Positions 1-6,742 are shown, counted from the first letter of the stretch. The stretch is 7,676 bases of DNA from JAJFUG01 sp964386505 (GCA_964386505.1 CAYLSM010000215.1:1-7676), one strand, 5' to 3'. A program made the numbers and translations. The notes: generated from the sequence alone by a model not told the origin.

Positions 1-1318
1 TGACCACCGCCGGGATCACCCCGGTGTGGCCCACCATGTCGCCGTTGGCGAAATTGAGCCGCCCGAAACGGTACTTGCCGCTCTTGAGCAGCTCGACAGT
101 CTTGTCCGTAATCTCCAGGGCCTTCATCTTCGGGGCCTTGTCGAACTCGATCTTGTCCGAGGGGATCTCCACGTACGTTTCGAGGCTCTTGTCGATGTAG
201 CCGCTGCGGTTGCCGTTCCAGAAATAGGTCACGTGGCCGAATTTCTGGGTTTCGGAGATGGCGAACATGGTGGTTTTCTCGGTAACAAGATATTCGCACA
301 TCGTGTGGTCGATCTTGGGCGGCTGCACTAAATATTTGGGCGGCATGTTGATGTCGCTGTCGTACTGCATGATCCCGGCGTAGAGCACTTCCGGCAGGGG
401 TCCGCGGTCGAACTTGTCGAAATCCTTGAGCGTGAAAGCCTTGCTGATCTCGATCGCCCGGTCGCCGCGGAAATTGAAGAACACCACCGCGTCCCCGTTC
501 ACGATAGGCCCCACCGGCTTGCCCGCGCTGTCCGCGACCACGAACTCGCCCAGGTACTGGTCGGTGATGTGAGGGTCCTCGGCGTAGAGTGTGCTCACCG
601 CTTCCTCGGCGCTGGCGAACTTGCGGCCCTCGCCGCGCACGTGGGCTTTCCAGCCGCGCTCGACAATCTTCCAGTCGGCCTCGTAGCGGTCCATGGTCAC
701 TTTCATGCGCCCGCCGCCCGAGGCGATCCGGTAGTCGAAACCGTTGGCTTCGGAAAGCTCCTTGAGCAGGGCCTCGGTGGGACGGATGTAGTCCAGGGCG
801 CTGCGCTCGCCCACATCCCGGCCGTCGCACAACGCGTGCACACGCACCTTGCGCACTCCATCCGCCGCGGCGCGCCGCAGCATGGCGAAAAGCTGTTCGA
901 TGTGGCTGTGCACGTTGCCATCCGACAGCAGGCCGATGAAATGCAGCGTGCCGCCGCTCTTGGCTTTATTCACCACCTCTTTCCAGACCTCGCCCTCGAA
1001 CATCTCGCCCGAGGAGATGGCCAGGTTGACCCGCTTGGCCCCCTGGGCGAACACCCGTCCGGCGCCGAGGGCGTTGTGGCCCACCTCGCTGTTGCCCATG
1101 TCGTCCTCGGAGGGCAGACCCACCGCCGGGCCGTGGGCTTTGAGCTGGGTGTAGAGCTTGTCCTCTTTCCACAGACGGTCCAGCGTGGGGGTCTTGGCCA
1201 ACCAGACACCATCCGACTCGTCGTGCTTTCCGATACCCACTCCATCCATCACCATGAAAAGAAGCGGGCCGCTGCGCCCGTTGAATCCTTTCAACCTGTT
1301 CAGCTTGAGCGTCGACAT
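1..1318 (-). CDS. gpmI: 2,3-bisphosphoglycerate-independent phosphoglycerate mutase, C-terminus beyond the window
   Basis: This cytosolic enzyme of glycolysis and gluconeogenesis interconverts 3- and 2-phosphoglycerate through a phosphoserine intermediate and two metal ions. 439 residues are open to the left edge with no stop. The N-terminal phosphatase-domain motif VMDGVG (D25, metal ligand) is followed by GNSEVGH with nucleophile S77. The transferase domain shows LLSDGNVHSH (131-139), CDGRDV (164-169), GGGRMKVTMDRYEADW (201-216) and FFNFRGDR (280-287). NGDMVGHTG (425-433) supplies metal ligands D427 and H431; most family members have NPDMVGHTG. The later Asp-His pair and the last metal-binding His lie off the window, where I expect about another 110-120 residues. 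Motif wording and spacing resemble the long plant/trypanosomatid-type enzyme, also found in some bacteria, more than the Bacillus type. The start ATG has an AAAGGG Shine-Dalgarno 6 nt upstream. The family call is secure; the subtype is inferred. Confidence 0.97.
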   Translation of the reverse strand, partial: MSTLKLNRLKGFNGRSGPLLFMVMDGVGIGKHDESDGVWLAKTPTLDRLWKEDKLYTQLKAHGPAVGLPSEDDMGNSEVGHNALGAGRVFAQGAKRVNLAISSGEMFEGEVWKEVVNKAKSGGTLHFIGLLSDGNVHSHIEQLFAMLRRAAADGVRKVRVHALCDGRDVGERSALDYIRPTEALLKELSEANGFDYRIASGGGRMKVTMDRYEADWKIVERGWKAHVRGEGRKFASAEEAVSTLYAEDPHITDQYLGEFVVADSAGKPVGPIVNGDAVVFFNFRGDRAIEISKAFTLKDFDKFDRGPLPEVLYAGIMQYDSDINMPPKYLVQPPKIDHTMCEYLVTEKTTMFAISETQKFGHVTYFWNGNRSGYIDKSLETYVEIPSDKIEFDKAPKMKALEITDKTVELLKSGKYRFGRLNFANGDMVGHTGVIPAVV

Positions 1319-1414
1319 CTTTTTCCCTTTCCACTGTGTTGTAGCGGCTTTCCCGCCGCAGAACCCTGTCCGTTTCCGGCGGCCCTCCAGTTTGGCGGAC
1401 CCGCGCCGGAACTA

Positions 1415-1444
1415 AATATAACAAAAAAGCGGGGTGTTTTTCCA
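1415..1444 (-). promoter_or_regulatory. Candidate promoter for gpmI
   Basis: Read on the minus strand, TGGAAA (1444-1439) and TATATT (1420-1415) are separated by 18 nt. The -10 matches the sigma70 consensus at 5 of 6 positions and the -35 at 4 of 6. Transcription would start near 1408, giving a leader of about 90 nt before gpmI. It is the most AT-rich spot upstream of gpmI, but the -35 is weak. Confidence 0.4.
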
Positions 1445-1594
1445 GTCCAACGGCCGGCGAGTCGCCGGGGGCGGAGCGCTTAATGCTTGCAGCGACACGG
1501 ATTGGGCTTTTCCATTTCTCCGCCGGGCGGGGCGAAAATCTCTGGGAATGTTGTCCGGCGGGCATCGCACGGGCCAAGGTTGGTTAAAAATATT

Positions 1595-1623
1595 TTGACA
1601 GCCACACCCCGATCCGGTAGAAT
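1595..1623 (+). promoter_or_regulatory. Sigma70-type promoter of the FIST/histidine kinase operon
   Basis: A perfect -35 TTGACA (1595-1600) is followed after exactly 17 nt by -10 TAGAAT (1618-1623, 5 of 6 consensus). The run TTAAAAATATTT directly before the -35 is AT-rich in GC-rich surroundings and could act as an UP element. The start of transcription is expected near 1630, about 160 nt before the FIST start codon. By sequence it is among the strongest promoters in the window. Confidence 0.8.
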
Positions 1624-1629
1624 ACAGGC

Positions 1630-1789
1630 GAAAACGCGATAAGTTTCCGCACAGATGATCCTCCGACAGGGATGTCGGTGAACCCCGGCGCGCCGCCTCC
1701 AAAGGCGTCCGACGATGCGCGGCACTTGGAAGGCCCCTTCCGGGGCCGGCATCTCGACATCCACCGCAGTCCTGGTCGGGAGGTCACGG
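1630..1789 (+). promoter_or_regulatory. Structured 5' leader of the FIST operon
   Basis: The leader of about 160 nt contains three perfect small hairpins. CCGACA/TGTCGG (1663-1678) closes on GGGA, a GNRA-type tetraloop. CGCCT/AGGCG (1694-1707) has loop CCAA. GGCCCC/GGGGCC (1732-1747) has loop TTCC. Two CCTCC segments, 1660-1664 and 1696-1700, are complementary to GGAGG in the ribosome binding site (1779-1783), and each overlaps a stem of the first or second hairpin. This would allow mutually exclusive structures that hide or free the binding site. It matches no riboswitch class I recognise. The hairpins are seen directly; a regulatory role is inferred. Confidence 0.45.
1778..1784 (+). promoter_or_regulatory. 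Ribosome binding site that fixes the FIST start codon
   Basis: GGGAGGT lies 5 nt before ATG 1790. The in-frame ATG at 1715 has no comparable site, and the residues it would add are encoded by the hairpin-rich leader and look non-coding. ATG 1790 is therefore the start. Confidence 0.85.
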
Positions 1790-3016
1790 ATGAGAGACGA
1801 TAAGGCTGGCATAGGCTATTCCGAGCTGAAAGATTCCCTGGCTTCGGGAAAGGAAGCCGCCAGTGCGGCGCTGGCCGAACGGGGCGGGCAGCCGGGCGCG
1901 CTGGCCCTGGCGTTCTGCACCGGCCGCCACGACCCTAAAGCCTGCCTGGAGGGTATCCGCAGCGAGCTGGGAGACACCCCGGTGCTGGGAGGTGCGGCCA
2001 TCGGCATCATCACTGCCGGGCGCCTGGGCTACGAGGGGTATCAGGTGGGAGTGGCCCTTCTGCCCGCGGACCTGACTGTCAATCTGGCCGCGGCGGGCGG
2101 AATGGACCGGGATGAGAAAGAGACTGGCCGCAGGCTGGCCGAATCACTTAACGGCTCAACCCCGGATGCAGGTCGGCTCGGCCTTCTGTTCTACGAGACT
2201 GTCCGTCAGGCGCCGCCTCCAGCACCCAGGATGAATGTATCCTCCTGGCTGCTTGAGGGGTTCGGGAGTTCAATCCGGAACGAGCCCTCCCTGCTGGTGG
2301 GAGCCGGACTGGTCAGCAGCTATGCCATGAGCCCGGGTTTTCAGTTTCTGGGCGGGGAACTCGGATACCAGAGCGCAGCCGCGGTGTTGCTGGGCGGGGA
2401 GTTCGAGGCTTTCTCCGGCATCATGCACGGCTGTAAGCCGATGAGCGACTACCACACGATCACCCGGGTCGAGGGCCCGGTGGTATACGAGATCGACCAC
2501 CGTCCGGCGCTGGATGTGGTCCAGGAGATGCTGGGCCAGCGCGAATGGAAAGAGAACCTGCCCCTGATGTTGATCACCCTGGGACGGAACATGGGCGGGC
2601 GGTACGATCCGTTCAACGAGGCGCGCTACATTAACCGCCTGGTGGTGGGCGGGGACAGTATCACCCGGAGCATCACCCTGTTCGAGGCGGATTTCGAGAG
2701 CGGCAGCGAGTTCCGTTTCATGCGCCGCAACGAGGAGCTGATGCTGGCCTCCACCGAGAAAGGCTGCCGGGACGCCCGGGCGCGGCTGGTACAGGAGAAT
2801 CTGGAGCCGTTTTTCGCCCTCTACATCGACTGCGGGGGGCGGGCCGCCGGTTATTGCGGGGCGGAGCAGGAGGAAGCCGATATCGTGCGCCGGGCGATCG
2901 GGCGGGACATCCCGCTGCTCGGTTTCTATTCCGGGGTGGAGATAGCCCCGCTGCTGGGCTGCAGCCGCGGCCTGGACTGGACCGGAGTTCTGCTGATCAT
3001 GAGCCGAAAGAAATGA
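1790..3016 (+). CDS. FIST domain sensor protein (FIST_N + FIST_C), NosP-like
   Basis: This 408-residue soluble protein has no signal peptide or membrane segment and consists almost entirely of the FIST sensory module. The FIST_N region (about 36-210) shows LALAFCTGRHDPKACLEGIR (38-57), the glycine-rich segment around VLGGAAIGII (65-74), and FLGGELGYQSAAAVLLGG. The FIST_C region (about 225-395) shows GCKPMSDYHTITRVEGPVV (214-232), the diagnostic ALYIDCGGR (343-351), and IPLLGFYSGVEIAPLLG (374-390). FIST proteins bind small ligands. The best studied, NosP, binds heme and nitric oxide and regulates a hybrid histidine kinase encoded beside it. The same arrangement is present here, with the kinase 7 nt downstream, so a NosP-type role is a reasonable inference. 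Which residue would hold heme is not clear; histidines are at 47, 213, 222 and 237. The domain call is firm, the NO role tentative. Confidence 0.92.
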   Translation: MRDDKAGIGYSELKDSLASGKEAASAALAERGGQPGALALAFCTGRHDPKACLEGIRSELGDTPVLGGAAIGIITAGRLGYEGYQVGVALLPADLTVNLAAAGGMDRDEKETGRRLAESLNGSTPDAGRLGLLFYETVRQAPPPAPRMNVSSWLLEGFGSSIRNEPSLLVGAGLVSSYAMSPGFQFLGGELGYQSAAAVLLGGEFEAFSGIMHGCKPMSDYHTITRVEGPVVYEIDHRPALDVVQEMLGQREWKENLPLMLITLGRNMGGRYDPFNEARYINRLVVGGDSITRSITLFEADFESGSEFRFMRRNEELMLASTEKGCRDARARLVQENLEPFFALYIDCGGRAAGYCGAEQEEADIVRRAIGRDIPLLGFYSGVEIAPLLGCSRGLDWTGVLLIMSRKK

Positions 3017-3023
3017 TCTGTCG

Positions 3024-5156
3024 ATGAACAGTGACGATGACAAAACACTGGACGAGAGGCACTCGTTCCTCAGCCGCCAGTACGAGGAGGCCACCCGCGA
3101 CCTTCTGCGCGCGGACGTGCGCAACCTCGACCTGACCCGTCGCCTGCGCCAGGCCCGAAGCTCGTTCAAGTTCATCTCGGTGCTCAGCCACAACATCGAG
3201 CTGGCTTTCGAGGAGAAGGACCTGTTCGAGAACGTGGTGCGCGCCCTGACCTCCGACCTGAACATGGATGCCGCCGCGCTGATCCGGGTGAGCCAGGAGA
3301 GTGGACTGTTCGAGGTGCTGGCCCAGCGGGGACTGGAGCTAAGCCGGTCGCTGGTCCGCGTGCCCTCGGGCATTGATTTCGGCGATGCCGGGTGCATCTG
3401 GCAGGTGAACAGCCGGACCTCGCCGGAGGCTTTCCAGAGCTGGCTGATCCGCCGTTTCGGCCTGCCCTGCCTGGTCTGGCACCCGGTGGGACAGGAGCAT
3501 CCGGACCGGCTGGCCCTCTACATCGGCAACCGTTTCGAGGACATGGTCACCAAGCCGCTGCTGGGCGAGGACATCCTGGAGGCTGTGGGCGCGATCTGCG
3601 CCGTGATCGGCCTCAAGCTGGACAACATCCGCAAGACCCGCGACATGCTGATCAACGAGTCGGACCGCCGCAGCATCGAGCGCTACCGCGAGATGGCCGA
3701 GTCCATACCCCAGGCGGTGCTGGAAACCGACAGCGAGGGCCGTCTGATCTACCTGAACAGCCGCGGGCTTCAGGATTTCGGCTATACGCGGGAGGATATG
3801 GAGGCCGGCCTCAGCCTGTTCCAGCTTACCGCTCCGGATTACTGGGACCGGATCTGGATGGATATCAGCCGGGTGCTCCGCGGGGAGAACATCCTCGGGC
3901 TGGAGTACGTGGCGGCGCGCTCGGACGGCAGCCTGTTCCCGGTGCTGATGCACGCCGCTCCGGTGCTCAGCGGCGAGCGGGTTATCGGGGTGCGCGGGAT
4001 CGTGGTCGACCTGACCGAGAGCCGCCAGTTGGAGGAGCAGCGTATCCGCACCGAGAAGCTGGAGTCGGTGGGCCTGCTGGCCGGGGGGATCGCCCACGAT
4101 TTCAACAACATCCTGATGGCCATGCTGGGCAGTATCTCGATGGTCAAGCGCGCCCTGGCCGAACGTCCTGAGCACTGCGAGATGCTGAGCGAGGCCGAGC
4201 ATGCCGGCTACCGGGCGCGCGAGCTGACCCAGCAACTGCTGAACTTCTCGCGCGGCGGCGCGCCGGTGCGCCGCCCGGCCTACATCCCGCAGATCATCCG
4301 CGAGACCGCGCGTTTTTCGCTGATGGGCTCGAGTGTCTCCTGCCGTTTCTCCATCGCCGACAACCTCTGGACCGCCGAGGTGGACACCGGTCAGATCAGC
4401 CAGGTTATCAACAACCTCGTGCTCAACGCGGTCCAGGCCATGCCCGGAGGCGGCGAGGTGAAAATCCGCGCCGGAAATATCGAGATCTCCTCGCGCAGCC
4501 GCTTGCCCCTTCACAAAGGTAATTACATCAAGATCGTGGTGGAGGATACCGGCTGCGGCATCCCGGAGGAGAACCTCTCGCGTATCTTCGACCCCTATTT
4601 CACCACCAAGGAGAACGGCAGCGGCCTGGGCCTGGCCACGGCCTATTCGATCATCTCGCGCCACGGCGGCTGCATGACTGTCCAGAGCACGCGGGGACAG
4701 GGTTCGTTGTTCACCATCTACCTGCCCGCCCTGGAGGTGGAACTTTCTGGCAAACCGGCTGAGAGCATCACCGCAGTCTGCCGAAAGCAGAAAAGAGTGC
4801 TGCTGGTGGATGACGAGGAGGTGGTGCGGCACGTGGTGACACGCATGCTCGACACGCTGGGGCACGAGGTGCTGGCGGTGGAGGAGGGGGAGGCGGCCCT
4901 GCTGGAATACCGCCGGGCCCGTCAGGCCGGAACACCCTACGATGTGGTGATCATGGACCTCACGGTCCAGAACGGCCTGGGCGGGCGCGAGGCGGTGGGC
5001 CTGTTGCTGCAGGAGGACCCCCAGGCGCGGGTGATCCTGTCCAGTGGCTACTCCAACGACCCGGTGCTCTGCAACTTCCAGGAGCACGGGTTCAAGGGTG
5101 TCATCACCAAGCCCTACCTGATCGAGGACCTGCGCAGCACCCTGGAAAATCTCTGA
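3024..5156 (+). CDS. Soluble hybrid sensor histidine kinase (coiled coil-GAF-PAS-HisKA-HATPase-REC), NahK/CckA-like
   Basis: This is a 710-residue cytoplasmic signalling kinase without membrane segments. Domains in order are a charged helical coiled coil (about 8-50), a GAF-like region (about 55-200) and PAS (about 218-335, with LETDSEGRLIYLNSRGL). The kinase core follows: HisKA with the phosphoacceptor in GGIAHDFNN (H358), N box INNLVLNAVQAM (462-473), G1 VEDTGCGIP (D508), F-box-like IFDPYFTTKENG (521-532) and G2 GSGLGLA. The C-terminal receiver has acidic residues D596 and D597, phosphoacceptor D645 in VVIMDLT, S673-S674 and K696 in TKP. All catalytic residues are present. The AHDFNN H-box and the core-plus-receiver layout resemble CckA and NahK. 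There is no output domain, and no phosphotransfer protein or separate response regulator in the window. The gene starts 7 nt after the FIST stop without a good Shine-Dalgarno, which suggests translational coupling. The FIST protein is the likely sensory partner. Confidence 0.95.
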   Translation: MNSDDDKTLDERHSFLSRQYEEATRDLLRADVRNLDLTRRLRQARSSFKFISVLSHNIELAFEEKDLFENVVRALTSDLNMDAAALIRVSQESGLFEVLAQRGLELSRSLVRVPSGIDFGDAGCIWQVNSRTSPEAFQSWLIRRFGLPCLVWHPVGQEHPDRLALYIGNRFEDMVTKPLLGEDILEAVGAICAVIGLKLDNIRKTRDMLINESDRRSIERYREMAESIPQAVLETDSEGRLIYLNSRGLQDFGYTREDMEAGLSLFQLTAPDYWDRIWMDISRVLRGENILGLEYVAARSDGSLFPVLMHAAPVLSGERVIGVRGIVVDLTESRQLEEQRIRTEKLESVGLLAGGIAHDFNNILMAMLGSISMVKRALAERPEHCEMLSEAEHAGYRARELTQQLLNFSRGGAPVRRPAYIPQIIRETARFSLMGSSVSCRFSIADNLWTAEVDTGQISQVINNLVLNAVQAMPGGGEVKIRAGNIEISSRSRLPLHKGNYIKIVVEDTGCGIPEENLSRIFDPYFTTKENGSGLGLATAYSIISRHGGCMTVQSTRGQGSLFTIYLPALEVELSGKPAESITAVCRKQKRVLLVDDEEVVRHVVTRMLDTLGHEVLAVEEGEAALLEYRRARQAGTPYDVVIMDLTVQNGLGGREAVGLLLQEDPQARVILSSGYSNDPVLCNFQEHGFKGVITKPYLIEDLRSTLENL

Positions 5157-5189
5157 GTTTTAGCTGACGCCCGCCGTTACCGACACGTA

Positions 5190-5223
5190 CAGGGACGGGT
5201 CCAAGACCCGCCCCTGCTTTTTT
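5190..5223 (+). terminator. Rho-independent terminator of the FIST/kinase operon
   Basis: An 11-bp stem, CAGGGACGGGT (5190-5200) with ACCCGCCCCTG (5206-5216), has one A-C mismatch and a 5-nt loop CCAAG. C and six T residues (5218-5223) follow. It lies 33 nt after the kinase stop codon. On the minus strand no T-run follows the stem, so it appears to serve only the rightward operon. Confidence 0.88.
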
Positions 5224-5264
5224 GCCGAATCTCCGATGCTGCGGTCCATCCCCTCGCTTTTGTT

Positions 5265-6542
5265 TCAAACCTCCAGGAAATCCGAGACCTGTCCCTGGCG
5301 CGCCAGCATCCTGTCCAGAGCCTCGATCGTGAAAAACAGCCGCCGCGGCTGGTGCAGAAGGTCGTACTGCTCGAAACGGTCCGGCCGCTGGTAGGCGAAG
5401 CGGAACAGACGGTCGTACCAGAACTGGGCCCAGGGCGCGTGGGTGTGCTCGATAGTCAGGAGGTTGAACAGCATGTAGTCCTCCAGCGGTCCCCAGCGGG
5501 GAAGGTCCTCGAGCGGGGCGTTGATGTCGATGTTCTCGAATTCACCGAACCCGATCCGCAGTTGCTTGCGGCCCATCACAATCGCATCCAGGAACAGGTC
5601 GCGGTCGCCGGTGCGCAGCGCCTGTCGCATGCACATCCAGGCGGCCTGCACTCCGTGCCAGTTCGAGTCGTGGTGCGACTGGCCGTAGGGCTGGAAAGTG
5701 GAGTCGAGCAGCTCGACAAACTCGCCCGCCTCCGGCCGCCAGTGGTGACGGGTTATGTTGCGCGCGCACATCTGCGCGATCTGCTCCACGCGGTCATCAT
5801 GGGTCAGATCGCCCAGCGGCATCAGAGTGTTCAGGAAATGCACCCACAGCCCCAGGAACTTGGTCCCCGGGTTGTAGACCGCCGAGTCCCAGCCGCCGTA
5901 GTACATGAAATCCGGGGCCAGCAGCTTGCGGTTGATCGCGTAGACCGTGGCCAGAGCGGTATCCAGGTCGGCTTTCTCGCCGGTGGCCTTGTAGAACTCG
6001 GTCAGGCCGAGGGCCACGTAGAAATCACCCGCCGGGTCCGATTCGGCCAGCAGCACCTTGCCCTCGGGGGTCAGCTCGGAGGCCCAGGTGCCGTCCGGGT
6101 TGCGGGCGTACTTGTAGATGAAGTCGCGGGTTTGGCGGGCGATGGCCAGGTGGCGCTCATCATGGCTGAAATGGTTGTAAAGGTAGGAGAAAGTCCAGAT
6201 CGCCCGTCCCTGGAAATACATCTGTTTCAGGTAGTAGTGCTTGGCCAGGTAGGGCATGCCTTTCATAAGCTCGCGATAGGGCATCACGCCGCCGCGCTCC
6301 CAGTCGATCCCGTGGTCTTTCCAGTAGCCCAGGTAGTCCCGGTCCAGCTCCTGACGGTGCCGCTGTTTCAACTCCTCCAGGCTCAGCCCGGCGATCCGGT
6401 CGACCACGGTCCGGCTAAATTTCGCCACTCCGTAAGGCCCGGCGGACTGGGCGGCCTCCGGCTCCGCCCCCTCGGCCCGGCCCAGGCTCAGAAGGCCTAA
6501 CGGCGCAGCCGAGCTGACAATGAACTGCCTGCGGTTCAGCAT
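5265..6542 (-). CDS. Tat-exported N-acylglucosamine 2-epimerase (AGE) fold protein
   Basis: This protein of 425 residues starts with a twin-arginine signal, MLNRRQFIVSSAAPLGLLSL, and probable cleavage comes shortly after (near GRAEGAEP), so it should be folded in the cytoplasm and exported. The mature part is helical throughout and fits the (alpha/alpha)6 barrel of the AGE/cellobiose 2-epimerase superfamily. It has DHGIDWERGGVMPY (about 76-89), YFQGRAIWTFSYLYN (109-123), the central HH with GVQAAWM (about 290-302, corresponding to the catalytic-His helix of epimerases) and the C-terminal HQPRRLFFTIEALDRML (397-413). Known family members are mostly cytoplasmic sugar 2-epimerases or isomerases. 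The exported location and divergent active-site wording mean the substrate and even the reaction are uncertain; a glycan-processing lyase or hydrolase role is possible. ATG 6542 is preferred over GTG 6548 because AGGGGGTGA is correctly spaced for it. The gene is convergent with the kinase operon and appears to be transcribed alone. Confidence 0.82.
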   Translation of the reverse strand: MLNRRQFIVSSAAPLGLLSLGRAEGAEPEAAQSAGPYGVAKFSRTVVDRIAGLSLEELKQRHRQELDRDYLGYWKDHGIDWERGGVMPYRELMKGMPYLAKHYYLKQMYFQGRAIWTFSYLYNHFSHDERHLAIARQTRDFIYKYARNPDGTWASELTPEGKVLLAESDPAGDFYVALGLTEFYKATGEKADLDTALATVYAINRKLLAPDFMYYGGWDSAVYNPGTKFLGLWVHFLNTLMPLGDLTHDDRVEQIAQMCARNITRHHWRPEAGEFVELLDSTFQPYGQSHHDSNWHGVQAAWMCMRQALRTGDRDLFLDAIVMGRKQLRIGFGEFENIDINAPLEDLPRWGPLEDYMLFNLLTIEHTHAPWAQFWYDRLFRFAYQRPDRFEQYDLLHQPRRLFFTIEALDRMLARQGQVSDFLEV

Positions 6543-6544
6543 TT

Positions 6545-6553
6545 TCACCCCCT
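6545..6553 (-). promoter_or_regulatory. Ribosome binding site that fixes the AGE-fold protein start
   Basis: On the minus strand AGGGGGTGA differs from the ideal AGGAGGTGA at one base and ends 2 nt before ATG 6542. The upstream in-frame GTG at 6548 lies inside this site, so it is unlikely to be the start. Confidence 0.75.
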
Positions 6554-6593
6554 GCGGGTAAGAGTGCCTTTCAGCGACTGGAATTGTTGAGCA

Positions 6594-6622
6594 AGCTTAG
6601 CACGGAGCGGAAGGAAATTCAA
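6594..6622 (-). promoter_or_regulatory. Candidate promoter for the AGE-fold gene
   Basis: On the minus strand TTGAAT (6622-6617) and TAAGCT (6599-6594) are separated by 17 nt. A TG one base before the -10 gives an extended -10 arrangement (TGCTAAGCT). The -10 itself matches consensus at only 3 of 6 positions. The leader would be about 45 nt. Confidence 0.4.
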
Positions 6623-6692
6623 CACGCGTGAATGGAAAAAGAAGAGGAGTGTTCACGGGCGCGGCAGGGCAGGCGTGTCCCTTGCATCGGAC

Positions 6693-6722
6693 TTGACAGC
6701 CCAATGCATAATGAAGTATGAT
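6693..6722 (+). promoter_or_regulatory. Sigma70-type promoter of the lipoprotein gene
   Basis: A perfect -35 TTGACA (6693-6698) is followed after 18 nt by -10 TATGAT (6717-6722, 5 of 6 consensus). Transcription should start near 6729, shortly before the ribosome binding site. This position rules out ATG 6675 as the translation start, because that codon would lie upstream of the promoter. Confidence 0.75.
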
Positions 6723-6742
6723 TACGCCGCTATCCCTGACTT

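Larger units (their letters stand above)
1319..1789. other. Divergent intergenic region between gpmI and the FIST operon
   Basis: This 471-base stretch has no convincing gene. It holds the gpmI ribosome binding site and leader, a small hairpin (GCGGC at 1344-1348 with GCCGC at 1355-1359), and the gpmI promoter candidate. It also holds a perfect odd palindrome CCGGCGA-G-TCGCCGG (1454-1468), the strong rightward promoter at 1595-1623 and the structured FIST leader. I see nothing recognisable between about 1470 and 1580. Reading frames crossing the region in either direction lack ribosome binding sites and family resemblance. Confidence 0.7.

Noticed and set aside
569..1483. Open frame of 304 codons on the plus strand
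   Set aside because: It is antisense to gpmI and runs into the intergenic region; it has no recognisable domain or ribosome binding site.
1715..1789. Longer start for the FIST protein at ATG 1715
   Set aside because: There is no Shine-Dalgarno and the added codons lie in the hairpin-rich leader. ATG 1790 has GGGAGGT at 5 nt.
1630..1789. A known riboswitch (c-di-GMP, fluoride, cobalamin, SAM, guanidine) in the FIST leader
   Set aside because: The conserved core sequences of these classes are not present; only generic hairpins are seen.
2270..3397. Open frame of 375 codons on the minus strand
   Set aside because: It is antisense to the FIST gene and the start of the kinase gene, spanning their junction, with no family resemblance.
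3339..5087. Open frame of 582 codons on the minus strand
   Set aside because: It is antisense to the histidine kinase, whose domains and catalytic residues are unmistakable. The translation is rich in H, Q, A and R without family resemblance, as expected for a shadow frame in GC-rich coding DNA.
5352..6500. Open frame of 382 codons on the plus strand
   Set aside because: It is antisense to the AGE-fold gene, has no ribosome binding site, and gives a low-complexity V/Q/H/G-rich translation.
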